Below are positions 8,819 through 17,432 of a stretch of DNA of 64,000 nucleotides, piece by piece; position 1 is the stretch's first letter, and each line of letters starts with the position of its first letter. A program made the translations under genes and the position numbers. The stretch comes from Teichococcus rhizosphaerae. GTDB taxonomy: Bacteria; Pseudomonadota; Alphaproteobacteria; Acetobacterales; Acetobacteraceae. The DNA lies in NCBI RefSeq assembly GCF_002631185.1, contig NZ_PDNU01000017.1, forward strand, positions 1 through 64,000, in the 5' to 3' direction. The notes below the pieces were generated by a model, which saw only the letters and a program-made list of their open reading frames with translations, was not told the DNA's origin and did not search any database.

Positions 8819-9808
8819 CTACAGCCAGCCCTTGCGCTTGAAGTAGAGGATCGGCAGCACGGCGCTGACCACCATCACCAGCAGCGCGGCCGGATAGCCG
8901 AACTGCCATTGCAGCTCGGGCATGGCGGCGAAGTTCATGCCGTAGATGCTGGCCACCAGCGTGGGCGGCATCAGCGCCACGCTGGCGACGGTGAAGGTCT
9001 TGATGATGCCGTTCTGGTCGATGTTGATGATGCCCAGCACCGCGTCGAGCAGGAAGTTGGCCTTGTTGTTGAGGAAGGCCGCGTGCTCCACCAGCGAGCG
9101 CACGTCGCGCATCAGGGTCTTGATGCCGCCCTTGTTCTCCTTGCGCACGGCGATCGACTTCTCGGCGCCCACGAAGGAGAGGATGCGCGAAAGGCCGAGC
9201 AGCGTCTCGTTGGCGCGGCTGGTCACCTCGCCCACCTGGCCGAGCGCGATCAGCACGTCCTTCAGGTCGGCGTCGCGCGCCTTCACCTTCACCTTCTTGG
9301 TGCTGCGGGCGTTGCGGAAGGCGGATTTGCTGGCGCGGTCCATGTCGGCGCCGATGCGCTCCAGCACGTCCGCCAGCCGGTCCACCACCGCCTCGAACTG
9401 CGCCAGCATCACGCCGTCCGGGCTGGCCAGAAGCGCGGGCGTGCGCAGCACGCGGTTGGCGAAAAGGGCGAAGGCCTTGGGCGTCGCGTAGCGGACGGTG
9501 ACGAGGCTGCGCTCGGCCAGCACGAAGGTGATGGCGGTGGAGCCGAACTCCCCCTCATCCACCCCGTAGAGGAAGCTGGCGGTCAGGAAGAGCGCCTCGT
9601 CCTCCTTGTAGAGGCGCGAGGAGCTCTCGATCTCCTGCATCTCCTCCCGCGTCGGGATCTCCAGGCACAGCGCCGCCTGGACCGCCTTCTCCTCCTCCGG
9701 GCTGGGGTTGAGCAGGTCGATCCAGACCGCGTCGCGCAGCGCCTCGGGCGCCGGGATGCCCTCGTGGCGCAGGGTCCGGCCCTCGCGCACGGTGTAGGTG
9801 GTCATCAT
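8819..9808 (-). CDS. corA: CorA-like magnesium/cobalt transporter
   Basis: Inner-membrane divalent-cation channel of 329 residues. A large N-terminal cytoplasmic domain is followed by a long helical stalk (EHAAFLNNKANFLLDAVLGIINIDQNGIIKTFT) and two C-terminal membrane helices. The signature Gly-Met-Asn of the selectivity loop is present in YGMNFAAMPEL at the end of the first helix, and the C-terminus is basic (FKRKGWL). Two consecutive ATG codons can start it. It sits 65 bases downstream of mtnC, so it may be co-transcribed with the methionine-salvage operon, though nothing functional links them. Confidence 0.95.
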   Translation of the reverse strand: MMTTYTVREGRTLRHEGIPAPEALRDAVWIDLLNPSPEEEKAVQAALCLEIPTREEMQEIESSSRLYKEDEALFLTASFLYGVDEGEFGSTAITFVLAERSLVTVRYATPKAFALFANRVLRTPALLASPDGVMLAQFEAVVDRLADVLERIGADMDRASKSAFRNARSTKKVKVKARDADLKDVLIALGQVGEVTSRANETLLGLSRILSFVGAEKSIAVRKENKGGIKTLMRDVRSLVEHAAFLNNKANFLLDAVLGIINIDQNGIIKTFTVASVALMPPTLVASIYGMNFAAMPELQWQFGYPAALLVMVVSAVLPILYFKRKGWL

Positions 9809-9873
9809 GCCGTGCGCACTCCCGGCGATGCGTTGTCGAGGGAAAGGAGGTCGAGAAGGAGCGAGGGTGCCGC

Positions 9874-10629
9874 TCAGGCGGCGGAAAGGCGCGGCACGGG
9901 TAGGCCGAATGCCGCCGCGACGCCAGGGAAATCCTCGGCCCAGGGGTGCCGCCCGCTGGCCGCCGTGCCGTCCTGCGCCCGCACCAGCTGGCAGACGCGC
10001 AGGCCGGCATGCGCCGCCGCGTCCAGCTCCTCCGCCACGTCGGACAGGAACAGGATCTCGGCCGGCGGCCGGTGCAGCCCCTGCGCGATGGCGGCGTAGC
10101 TGGCCGCTTCCCGCTTGCCGCCCACCGCCGTGTCGAAGAAGCCGCCGAAGAGCGGCGTCAGGTCGCCGGCCAGGGAATGGCCGAAGAGCAGCTTCTGCGC
10201 CGCCACCGAGCCGGAGGAATACACCGCCAGGAACAGGCCCGAGCGCGCCCAGGCGCGCAGGCAGGGCGCCACGTCCGGCCAGAGATGCCCCTCGATCTCG
10301 CCGCTGACGAAGCCCTGGCGCCAGATCAGCCCCTGCAGCGTCTTGAGCGGGCCGATCTTGGCGTCCTCGGCCATCCAGCGTCGCAGCGCGGCGCGCTCGT
10401 CCTCGCCCGGCTTGGCCATGAGCCGCACCTCGCGCAGGCAGGCGGCCACCGCCGCCTCCTCCGCATGGGCGTCGAGGAAGGCGTCCAGCGCCCGCTCCGC
10501 GAAGGGGAACAGCGTCTCCTTCACGAAGGCGATGGCGCTGGTGGTGCCCTCGATGTCGGTCAGCACCACGCTGAGCGGCGCCGCTCCCGCGCCACCCGGA
10601 GCCATGCCGCCCGCCACGTTGCCGCTCAC
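9874..10629 (-). CDS. mtnC: Acireductone synthase (enolase-phosphatase) MtnC
   Basis: HAD-superfamily enzyme of methionine salvage. It enolises and dephosphorylates 2,3-diketo-5-methylthiopentyl-1-phosphate to the acireductone that MtnD uses. The 251-residue protein shows motif I LTDIEGTTS, motif II YSSGS, the lysine in KREAASY and motif IV FLSDVAEELDAA. The ATG overlaps the mtnD stop by four bases, so translation is coupled. The first 18 residues are Gly/Ala-rich and variable, so a later start is possible but none is better supported. Confidence 0.95.
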   Translation of the reverse strand: MSGNVAGGMAPGGAGAAPLSVVLTDIEGTTSAIAFVKETLFPFAERALDAFLDAHAEEAAVAACLREVRLMAKPGEDERAALRRWMAEDAKIGPLKTLQGLIWRQGFVSGEIEGHLWPDVAPCLRAWARSGLFLAVYSSGSVAAQKLLFGHSLAGDLTPLFGGFFDTAVGGKREAASYAAIAQGLHRPPAEILFLSDVAEELDAAAHAGLRVCQLVRAQDGTAASGRHPWAEDFPGVAAAFGLPVPRLSAA

Positions 10630-11165
10630 CCGGTCACCGCGGGGAAGCGCTCGGAGATGTCGGTGCCGGTGTAGTGCGGCGTCCAGCCCGTGGTGTCGGT
10701 GAAGACGCGCAGCGCCGTGACGCGCGGCTCGGTGCCGGCGTCGAACCAGTGCTGGGTGTTGGCCGGCACGCTGATCAGGTCGCCCCGGGTGCAGTGCGCG
10801 TCATACACCTTGCCGCCCACATGCATGATGAAGTTGCCGCTGCCCTCGTGGAAGAAGCGGATCTCATCCTCCGTGTGGGTGTGCTCGGACAGGAACTTGG
10901 CGCGCAGCGCGTCCTTCTGGGGGTGGCTGCTGTCCAGCTTGATCACGTCCGCCGTGCCGGCGTTGCTGCCGGCCATGAAGGCGTCGAGCTGCGGGCGGTA
11001 GGCCTCCAGCACGGCCTCGGCCGGGGCGCCCTCCGGCAGGTCGGCCACCTGCCAGCGCTCGAAGCGCACATTGATCGGCGCCAGCGCCCGGGCGATCTCC
11101 TCCGCGTCGCTGGTGCGCAGCAACTCGGCGCCGGTGGCGGCGTCCTTGACGGTCAGAAGGCTCAT
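10626..11165 (-). CDS. mtnD: Acireductone dioxygenase MtnD
   Basis: Cupin dioxygenase of methionine salvage, 179 residues. With iron it makes the keto acid precursor of methionine; with nickel it makes an off-pathway product. The metal-binding pattern is intact: His-x-His-x4-Glu in EHTHTEDEIRFF and a second histidine in VPANTQHWFDAG. The frame is open upstream, but the ATG at 11165 gives the normal length and overlaps the mtnB stop by four bases. The gene order TRAP-mtnB-mtnD-mtnC is joined throughout by such overlaps. The nearby urease nickel supply makes the metal form in vivo an open question. Confidence 0.95.
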   Translation of the reverse strand: MSLLTVKDAATGAELLRTSDAEEIARALAPINVRFERWQVADLPEGAPAEAVLEAYRPQLDAFMAGSNAGTADVIKLDSSHPQKDALRAKFLSEHTHTEDEIRFFHEGSGNFIMHVGGKVYDAHCTRGDLISVPANTQHWFDAGTEPRVTALRVFTDTTGWTPHYTGTDISERFPAVTG

Positions 11166-11815
11166 CGGCTCCTCCGCTCCTGTAATTCGCATTCCAGCAT
11201 GAATTCGAGCGCCTCCAGCCGGGCCAGCGCCGCATCCATGTCCCGCGCCCATACATAGACGCCATGGCCCCGGATCAAATAGCCCGGGGGAATGACAGAA
11301 CCGGTGGCGGGGGAAATGGCAGCCATGCCATCCCAGCGCGCATCCACCGCCCGCTGCAGCCGGGCGATGTCCTGGTCGTTGTCGAACACCGGCAGCGTCA
11401 CCGCCGCCTCGTGGGTGGGCAGGCCGGGAAAGGCCTTCAGCAGCTCGTAGCCGGCAAGCTCGATCCCCTCGCCCGCCTGGCGGGACAGCACGGTGTTGGC
11501 CACGGAATGGCCGTGCAGCACCGCGCCCGCCTCGGGGAAGCGGCGGTAGATGCCGCAATGCAGCAGCGTCTCGGCCGAAGGACGCGCCCCCGCCTCCTCC
11601 GGCCGTCCCTCCAGGTCCACCCCCATCACCGAATCGGCGTCGAGGAAGCCCTTGTGCCGGCCGGAGCGGGTGATGGCGACGCGGCCGCCCGGCAGCCGCA
11701 CGGAGAAGTTCCCGGCCGTGGCCGGCACCCAGTGGAAGCGGTCCATGCGGCGCCCGGCGCCGATGATGGCCTGGATGGCGGCGTCGGGGATGGCCAGGGA
11801 GGAGGATGGGCTCAT
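11162..11815 (-). CDS. mtnB: Methylthioribulose-1-phosphate dehydratase MtnB
   Basis: Class II aldolase-fold, zinc-dependent dehydratase of 217 residues that converts 5-methylthioribulose-1-phosphate to the diketo substrate of MtnC. Family landmarks are TAGNFSVRL near residue 33, the zinc histidines in LHGHSVANT and in IRGHGVYVWA, and the catalytic Glu region PSAETLLHCGIYR. The start ATG overlaps the stop of the TRAP permease gene by four bases and its own stop overlaps mtnD. The kinase and isomerase genes (mtnK/mtnA) are not in the window. Confidence 0.94.
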   Translation of the reverse strand: MSPSSSLAIPDAAIQAIIGAGRRMDRFHWVPATAGNFSVRLPGGRVAITRSGRHKGFLDADSVMGVDLEGRPEEAGARPSAETLLHCGIYRRFPEAGAVLHGHSVANTVLSRQAGEGIELAGYELLKAFPGLPTHEAAVTLPVFDNDQDIARLQRAVDARWDGMAAISPATGSVIPPGYLIRGHGVYVWARDMDAALARLEALEFMLECELQERRSR

Positions 11816-13803
11816 GCGGCGGGCTCCGGTCTGCCGGCGGGGTGGATGCGGCGCTGATACAGCACCAGCGCCACCGTGCCAGCCACGCCCAGCATGTCCG
11901 TGTAGCCTTCGGGCACCATCAGCGAGAGGCCGAGCAGCCCCGCCGCCAGCCGCAGAACCGGGGGCAGCGGGCCGTTCAGCATCCAGCCCTCCGTGGCGCA
12001 GGCCAGCATCCACACCCCCGCCACCGCGGTCGCCACCGCCAGCAGGATGCCGGGCAACGGCCCCTGCGCCAGCAATGCCGGCGAGATCCAGAACAGGAAC
12101 GGCACGATGAAGGTGGCCAGTCCCAGCTTCACCGCGATGAGGCTGGTGCGCCAAAGGTCGGCCCCCGCCATGCCGGCGGCGGCGAAGCTGGCGAGCGCCA
12201 CCGGCGGCGTGATGGCCGAGAGGGTGGCGTAGTAGAAGATGAACATGTGCGCCACCAGCGGCTCCACCCCGATGCGGGTGAGGCCCGGCGCCACCACGGC
12301 GGCGGCGATGGCGTAGGCCGCGGTGGTGGGCACCCCCATGCCGAGGATGATGGCGACCCCCATGGAGAACAGCATGGCCAGGAAGGTGGAGGCACCGGCG
12401 ATCTCCAGCAGCAGGCTGGCGAAGCGCCCGCCCACCCCGGTGAGGCCGATGACGCCGGCCACGATGCCCGCCGTGGCGCAGACGGCGATGAGCTGCATCA
12501 TCTCCCGCGCGCTGCCGGAAAGCGCGCCATAGATCGCCCCGGCCGTTTCGCGCGCCGCGCCGGCGATGGCGGCGGCGGCGCCCTGCCCGCCCAGCGCCAG
12601 CCGGTGCGCCAGCGCGGTGCCGAGCATGATGACGATGGTGGCGCCGATGCCCCAGGCGGCGGCGCGGAAGGGCGAGAAGCCGATCACCAGCATCCAGATC
12701 AGCAGCACCAGCGGCGCCGCCATGTAGGCGCGGCGGGCCAGCGCCACCCAGCGCGGCAGCTCCTCGCGCGGCAGGCCATGGATGCCGGCCTTGCGGGCGT
12801 TGAGGTCGCAATGGATGTAGTTGGCGACATAGAACAGCAGCGCCGGGATCAGCCCCGCCAGGGCGATCTCGGTGTAGGGCACGCCCAGCACCTCGGCCAT
12901 GATGAAGGCGCCCGCCCCCATTACCGGCGGCGTGATCTGCCCGCCGGTGGAGCTGGTGGCCTCCACCGCGCCCGCCGTGGCGCGGTCATAGCCCACGCGC
13001 CGCATCATCGGGATGGTGAACATGCCCGAGGCCACCACGTTGGCCACCGCCGAGCCCGAGATGGTGCCGAACAGCAGGCCGGACAGCACCGTCACCTTGG
13101 CCGGTCCGCCGCGTGCCCAGCCCACCGCCGCCAGCGCCAGGTCGTTGAAGTAGGTGCCGGCGTTGGACACCTGCAGAAAGGCCGCGAAGGTGACGAACAT
13201 GGCGATGAAGGTGGCCGAGACCTGCACCACCGTGCCCAGCAGGCCGTTGTTGCCGAACACCTCGACCAGCGCCGGCGCCAGCTCCACGCCCCGGTGGTAG
13301 AGCGGCCCCGGCATCCAGGGGCCGATGAAGCAGTATACCAGGAACGCCGTGGCGATCGCCGGCATGATCAGCCCGGCGGTGCGGCGGGTGAACTCCAGCA
13401 CCAGCAGGATGCCCAGCCCCGCCGCCGCCAGGTCCCGCCAGTTGGGGCCCATGAAGGAGCGCATCTCGATGCCGTCGGCATCCAGCGCGTAGTGGGCGAC
13501 GATGAGCAGGCAGGGCAGCATCAGCGCCCAGTCATGCCAGGGGATGCGCGAGCCCCCCTGCCGCCCAGGCGCGAACAGCGCGAAGCCCAGCGCGGCGCCG
13601 ATGAACACATGCGCGGCGCGCGACACGGTGGGGTCGGCCGGCACCACCAGCAGCACCCAGAGATGCCAGGCGATGAAGGCGGCGCCCACCGCCTGCCAAA
13701 GCCTCCCCTGCCAGCCCGCCAGCGCGCGCCGCGAATTGGCGAATTCCAGATCGTCGACCGGCGTGGTCCCGCCAGCCGCCTGCATGGCGCCCGAATGCGT
13801 CAA
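11812..13803 (-). CDS. TRAP transporter fused permease (DctQM-type)
   Basis: Polytopic inner-membrane protein of 663 residues, the fused small-plus-large permease form normally paired with a TAXI-type binding protein. The large-subunit part has the conserved GQITPPVMGAGAFIMAEVLG and GMGVPTTAAYAIAAAVVAPGL segments, and ITPPVALASFAAAGMAG near the C-terminus. No binding protein is encoded next to it. Its stop overlaps the mtnB start by four bases, placing it first in a methionine-salvage operon. Substrate is unknown; the operon suggests a methylthio-sugar or related sulfur compound, as inference only. Confidence 0.93.
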   Translation of the reverse strand: MTHSGAMQAAGGTTPVDDLEFANSRRALAGWQGRLWQAVGAAFIAWHLWVLLVVPADPTVSRAAHVFIGAALGFALFAPGRQGGSRIPWHDWALMLPCLLIVAHYALDADGIEMRSFMGPNWRDLAAAGLGILLVLEFTRRTAGLIMPAIATAFLVYCFIGPWMPGPLYHRGVELAPALVEVFGNNGLLGTVVQVSATFIAMFVTFAAFLQVSNAGTYFNDLALAAVGWARGGPAKVTVLSGLLFGTISGSAVANVVASGMFTIPMMRRVGYDRATAGAVEATSSTGGQITPPVMGAGAFIMAEVLGVPYTEIALAGLIPALLFYVANYIHCDLNARKAGIHGLPREELPRWVALARRAYMAAPLVLLIWMLVIGFSPFRAAAWGIGATIVIMLGTALAHRLALGGQGAAAAIAGAARETAGAIYGALSGSAREMMQLIAVCATAGIVAGVIGLTGVGGRFASLLLEIAGASTFLAMLFSMGVAIILGMGVPTTAAYAIAAAVVAPGLTRIGVEPLVAHMFIFYYATLSAITPPVALASFAAAGMAGADLWRTSLIAVKLGLATFIVPFLFWISPALLAQGPLPGILLAVATAVAGVWMLACATEGWMLNGPLPPVLRLAAGLLGLSLMVPEGYTDMLGVAGTVALVLYQRRIHPAGRPEPAA

Positions 13804-14161
13804 TAACCGCTCCCCCTTGCCTGCCGCCGGCTGGCCCCTTCAGCGGGGTGCCGCGTGCTTCCTGGGCGGCGCGCCGGCGGCGCGCCACGCCCGCAGGCTA
13901 CCGGGCGGGGCGGACAGGTTTCAACGCCGCGTTGGCGGCGCCGGCAAAGAGCCTGCCCCTGCGGGGTGCCACGGCGGCCAAGGCGGGAGGCGGGAGGTCA
14001 TCGACGCGCGGCGACGGCGCCCGGGCATGGCCCTGGGCCACCCCGGCGCGCCGCAGGGCGCCGCGACAAGGGAGCGGGAGGCTCGCTCCCGGCACCCGAT
14101 TTCCGCCCCGGACAGGGCGGGCCAGAGCCGGCGGCCGGGCCTCGCGGCCCGGCCAGGCGGC
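13804..14161. other. 358-bp gap between the TRAP permease and tatA genes
   Basis: No convincing gene. It should hold the promoter of the TRAP-mtnBDC operon near 13804-13870. Around 13865-13885 there is a dyad GGCGCGCC-GGC-GGCGCGCC. The rest is GC-rich sequence with only short open frames. Confidence 0.5.
14133..14154 (-). terminator. Candidate hairpin downstream of tatA
   Basis: Nine-base perfect arms (GGCCGGGCC and GGCCCGGCC) around a TCGC loop, starting eight bases after the tatA stop. It lacks a clear T run, so termination is uncertain. Confidence 0.45.
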
Positions 14162-14440
14162 TCAGGCCGCCGGGTGGGACGAGGTGGAGGTGTTCGGCTG
14201 CGTGCTCGCGTTGCGCGCCTGGGCGGGGCTCGCCGGGCCGGAGATGTTGCCGGCGGGCGGCGCGGGCGGCGCGTCGGCCGCCATGGAGGCATCCTTCTCG
14301 TCGTCCTCCTTCATGTTCTGCTTGAAGGACTTGATGCCCTTCGCGAGGTCGCCCATCAGGCCGCTGATCTTCCCGCCGCCGAACAGCAGCAGGATCACGA
14401 GCAGCACGACAAGCCAGTGCCAGATGCTGAAGGAACCCAT
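14162..14440 (-). CDS. tatA: Twin-arginine translocase subunit TatA/TatE-like
   Basis: Pore-forming component of the Sec-independent Tat export system, 92 residues from MGSFSIWHW. It has one N-terminal membrane helix ([15 protein letters not shown]), the FGGGKI hinge and the amphipathic helix [21 protein letters not shown]. The tail is Ala/Pro/Ser/Thr-rich and unstructured. The frame extends six codons upstream, but MGSF is the family start. No tatB or tatC is adjacent, so the rest of the translocase must be elsewhere. Possible Tat clients in the window are the superoxide dismutase and the redoxin. Confidence 0.92.
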   Translation of the reverse strand: MGSFSIWHWLVVLLVILLLFGGGKISGLMGDLAKGIKSFKQNMKEDDEKDASMAADAPPAPPAGNISGPASPAQARNASTQPNTSTSSHPAA

Positions 14441-14801
14441 AGCCACGCCTCGATCCAATTTGGGCGGCCACCGGCGTGACGGGAATGCCCCAGCCAGCCT
14501 GACCGCGTCTCCTCGCCTTGATGCCGCAGACTACTGTCCCGCGCACCGTCGCGCAAACCAGGACATGGCGTGAATCGCGCCCGGAAACAACCACCCTTGC
14601 AACCGGATGACATTTCGTCCATTAAATCCGCGGATCCGGGCCCCTCTGGCGACCCGGCGGCCTCTGCGCCTCGCCGCGGACTGCCGCCTTCGTGATGTCG
14701 GATCGACTTCTCGTGCAATCCGGGCCCGGTCTGCATCCCCTGTAGCGATCCCTCCACGGCCGAAATGTGGCCGGGCCCCTATTCTGAGGAGCCGTCCCTC
14801 C
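14441..14801. other. Divergent promoter region and long leader of the TerC-family gene
   Basis: This 361-bp gap lies between divergent tatA and the TerC-family gene. It holds a candidate sigma-70-like promoter (14597-14625) pointing right, which would give a leader of roughly 170 bases. The leader contains two copies of an ATCCGGGCCC element (near 14634 and 14730) and a CGGCC/GGCCG stem shortly before the start. I do not recognise a known riboswitch in it. Confidence 0.5.
14597..14625 (+). promoter_or_regulatory. Candidate promoter for the TerC-family gene
   Basis: TTGCAA and CATTAA separated by 17 bases, in one of the few AT-richer stretches of the gap. The -35 match is good and the -10 match partial. 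Nothing else supports it. Confidence 0.35.
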
Positions 14802-15776
14802 GTGGAAGCTTCCATCTGGTTCTGGGTTATCTTCAACGCGGTCGTGCTGGGCCTGCTGCTGCTCGATCTGGGCGTCTTTGCCCGAAAGGACGCCAATGGC
14901 GACCCGGCGCCGGTGCCGGTCAAGACCGCGCTGATCAAGTCGGCCGCCTATGTGGGCCTGGCCTTGCTCTTCTTCGGCTGGCTGCGCATGAGCTACGGCC
15001 TGACGCCGGAGGAACGCAGCGCCAAGAGCCTCGAGTTCCTCACCGGCTACGTCATCGAGTGGTCGCTCTCGGTCGACAACATCTTCGTCTTCGTGCTGCT
15101 CTTCGCCAAGTTCGGCGTGCCCGCGGCCTACCAGCACCGCGTGCTGTTCTGGGGCATCCTGGGCGCGCTGGTGATGCGCGGCATCATGATCCTGGTGGGC
15201 ACCGCGCTGATCCGCGAGTTCGACTGGGTGATGATCATCTTCGGCCTGTTCCTGGTCTATAGCGGCTGGGCCATGCTGCGCGCCGCCGACGAGGAGCCGG
15301 ACCCGACCAACAATCCGGTGCTGGGCTGGATGCGCCGCCACCTGCCGGTGACGGACACCTTCCGCGGCAAGAACTTCAGCGTCGTCGAGAACGGCAAGCG
15401 CATGCTGACGCCGCTGGCGCTCGTGCTGGTGCTGGTGGAGCTGACCGACCTGCTGTTCGCGCTGGACAGCATCCCGGCCATCTTCGCCGTCTCGACCGAC
15501 CCGTTCATCGTCTACACGGCGAACGTCTTCGCCATCCTCGGGCTGCGCGCCATGTACTTCGCGCTCGCCGGCATCATCCACCGCTTCAAGTACCTGAAGC
15601 ACGGGCTGGCGATCGTGCTGATGATCGTGGGCGTCAAGATGCTGGCCAACTGGTTCGCCGGCGGCAAGGCCGTGCCGGTGGAGTACGCCCTGATGGTGAC
15701 GGCCGCGATCATCGCCGGCTCCATCGCCCTCTCGCTGTGGAAGACCCGCGGCGAGAAGGAGGAGCCGATCCTCTGA
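14802..15776 (+). CDS. TerC-family integral membrane protein (Alx/TerC-like)
   Basis: Polytopic inner-membrane protein of 324 residues in the TerC/Alx family, linked in other bacteria to manganese export and to tellurite or alkaline stress. The family core is clear: EWSLSVDNIFVFVLLFAKFGVP, LFWGILGALVMRGIMI, and VELTDLLFALDSIPAIFAVSTDPFIVYTANVFAILGLR, whose acidic residues are the presumed metal ligands. A GTG start at 14802 is chosen because TGAGGAG lies about nine bases before it and it begins just before the first helix; the frame is open further up but that stretch is not membrane-like. Confidence 0.92.
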   Translation: MEASIWFWVIFNAVVLGLLLLDLGVFARKDANGDPAPVPVKTALIKSAAYVGLALLFFGWLRMSYGLTPEERSAKSLEFLTGYVIEWSLSVDNIFVFVLLFAKFGVPAAYQHRVLFWGILGALVMRGIMILVGTALIREFDWVMIIFGLFLVYSGWAMLRAADEEPDPTNNPVLGWMRRHLPVTDTFRGKNFSVVENGKRMLTPLALVLVLVELTDLLFALDSIPAIFAVSTDPFIVYTANVFAILGLRAMYFALAGIIHRFKYLKHGLAIVLMIVGVKMLANWFAGGKAVPVEYALMVTAAIIAGSIALSLWKTRGEKEEPIL

Positions 15777-15787
15777 CGGGAAGCGCC

Positions 15788-15811
15788 GGGGGAGCGGAGG
15801 CTCCCTCCCCC
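15788..15811. terminator. Candidate hairpin after the TerC-family gene
   Basis: GGGGGAG and CTCCCCC arms enclose a smaller dyad, between the converging TerC-family and binding-protein genes. There is no T run, so this is a weak call. Confidence 0.35.
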
Positions 15812-15857
15812 GCCGCCCGCTTCCCCGCCCTGCCGGCGGGGAAGGCTTTCCGGCGGC

Positions 15858-16844
15858 TCAGTCGGCCCTGATGCCGAGCCGCTCGATCATGCCGCCCCAG
15901 CGCGCGGTTTCCGCCGCCACGAAGGCGGCCAGCTCCTCCGGCCCGCTGGCGACGATCTCGAAGCCCGCCGTGCCGGTGGCCTGGCGCGCCTCGGGGGTTT
16001 CCAGCGCCGCCCGCGTCTCGCGCGCCAGCCGGGCGATCACCCCGGGCGGCATGGAGGCGGGCGCCACCAGCGCGTTCCAGGCATAGGAGACGGCGCCGGG
16101 CAGCCCGGCCTCCTGCAGCGTCGGCACCTCCGGCAGCTGCGGCAGCCGCGCCTCGGCCGTCACGGCCAGCGCCCGCACCTGACCTTCCCGCACCTGCGGC
16201 AGGATGCCCGCAACCGTCAGGATCATCGCGTCGATCCGGCCCGCCACCAGGTCCAGCACCGCCTGCGGGAAGCCGCGATAGGGCGCGTGCTCCAGCGCGA
16301 TGCCGGCCCGCGCCTTGAGGTCCTCCATCGCGAGATGCCCGCCCGAGCCGGCGCCCACGGAGCCGTAGGTGAGCCTGCCCGGCCGCTCCCGGGCATAAGC
16401 GATGAAGCCGGCCACGTCCTGCGCCGGAATGCCGGGGCGGACCACCAGCACCTGCCCGGACCGCGCCAGCAGCGAGATGGGGGCGAGATCCTTCACCGGG
16501 TCGTAGGGCAGGTGGGCGTAGAGGGCGGGGGCGGTGGCCAGCGGGCCATTGATGGTGAGGCCGATGGTGTGGCCGTCCGTCGCCTTGGCCACCGCGTCGG
16601 TGCCGATGTTGCCGCCCGCGCCCGCGCGGTTCTCCACCACGAAGGGCTGGCCGAACACGCTGCCGTAATGCGGCGTCAGGGCGCGGGCCAGGATGTCCGG
16701 CGTGGAGCCGGCCGGAAAGGGCACGACGAAGCGCACCGGCCTGTCGGGCCAGGCCGGCTGCGCCCGCAGCGGCCGCGGCGCGGCCAGGGCGGCGGCGCCC
16801 AGGGCAAGGGTGCTGGCGAGCAGGGTGCGGCGATGCGGTGTCAC
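15858..16844 (-). CDS. Tripartite tricarboxylate transporter substrate-binding protein (TctC/Bug family)
   Basis: Periplasmic solute receptor of 328 residues. The GTG start at 16844 follows a GGAGG site by about eight bases and gives a signal peptide (RRTLLASTLALGAAALAAPRPLRAQP). The Bug core follows: WPDRPVRFVVPFPAGSTPDILAR, VVENRAGAGGNIGTDAVAKA, a Bug-type GVGAGSGGHLAMEDLK-like loop and a C-terminal helical segment. The TctA/TctB membrane partners are not nearby, as is common for this expanded family. It follows CoA-transferase, lyase and CHAP genes on the same strand, so its ligand may be the acid those enzymes degrade. An earlier ATG at 16937 would bury the signal peptide. Confidence 0.92.
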   Translation of the reverse strand: MTPHRRTLLASTLALGAAALAAPRPLRAQPAWPDRPVRFVVPFPAGSTPDILARALTPHYGSVFGQPFVVENRAGAGGNIGTDAVAKATDGHTIGLTINGPLATAPALYAHLPYDPVKDLAPISLLARSGQVLVVRPGIPAQDVAGFIAYARERPGRLTYGSVGAGSGGHLAMEDLKARAGIALEHAPYRGFPQAVLDLVAGRIDAMILTVAGILPQVREGQVRALAVTAEARLPQLPEVPTLQEAGLPGAVSYAWNALVAPASMPPGVIARLARETRAALETPEARQATGTAGFEIVASGPEELAAFVAAETARWGGMIERLGIRAD

Positions 16845-16908
16845 GGGCCAACCTCCGGCAGGGCTTTTCCACGCTTGCAGCACGGGCGGCGCGCGGCGTC
16901 CAGCGGGG

Positions 16909-17430
16909 CTAGCGCGCCGCCACCGCCTGCCCGCCATGCACGAAGCCGGCGGCCGGGTAGGCCGTCACCCCGTAGCTCCGCGCCGGCGGGTACCAGACCC
17001 GCACCAGCGACCAGTCGTTGCGCGGCGAGACGTCCATCACCGGCTGGTCCAGCGCGATGCGGCCCTTGGAGGAGCCGCTGGCCCAGTTGGCGTGGTCCAC
17101 CCGGATCTCGCGCGCCGACAGCACCCGGCTGACCACGGCCACATGGCCATCCCGCATCCGCCCCGCCGGGCGCAGCACCAGCACGCTGCCGGGGCGCGGC
17201 GAATGGCCGCGCGCGTAGCGGCCGGAGGCGGCCTCCCACCAGGTGCCGGCATCGCCGTGCAGTTCCACGCCCGAGCGGGCGCGGGCATAGGGCACGCAGG
17301 CCACCGGCTCGCGCAGGGCGGCGGCGCCGGTGACGGGCCCGCCACCCCCGCCGCCGCAGGCGGACAGGAACAGCGCCGCCAGCAGCGCCAGCGCCCCGGG
17401 AAGGGCGGCGCCCCTGCCCGGAGCCCCCAC
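16909..17430 (-). CDS. CHAP-domain lipoprotein
   Basis: Probable outer-membrane or periplasmic lipoprotein of 173 residues. A hydrophobic leader ends in a lipobox-like LSAC followed by a glycine run. The CHAP (cysteine/histidine amidohydrolase) fold follows: the cysteine in REPVACVPYARARSG, a WW segment in GTWWEAASGRYARG, the histidine in RDGHVAVVSRV and the asparagine in VDHANWASG. CHAP enzymes cut peptidoglycan amide bonds. The GTG start is three bases after the lyase stop; an earlier ATG at 17502 would overlap the lyase gene by 70 bases. Start is uncertain, domain call is firm. Confidence 0.85.
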   Translation of the reverse strand: MGAPGRGAALPGALALLAALFLSACGGGGGGPVTGAAALREPVACVPYARARSGVELHGDAGTWWEAASGRYARGHSPRPGSVLVLRPAGRMRDGHVAVVSRVLSAREIRVDHANWASGSSKGRIALDQPVMDVSPRNDWSLVRVWYPPARSYGVTAYPAAGFVHGGQAVAAR

Positions 17431-17432
17431 CC

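Noticed and set aside
13898-14095. A 65-codon minus-strand frame in the gap before the TRAP permease gene
   Set aside because: No ribosome-binding site, no domain, composition like other shadow frames.
14626-14801. yybP-ykoY manganese riboswitch before the TerC-family gene
   Set aside because: The leader position is suggestive, but the conserved sequence blocks of that class are not visible, so it is not annotated.
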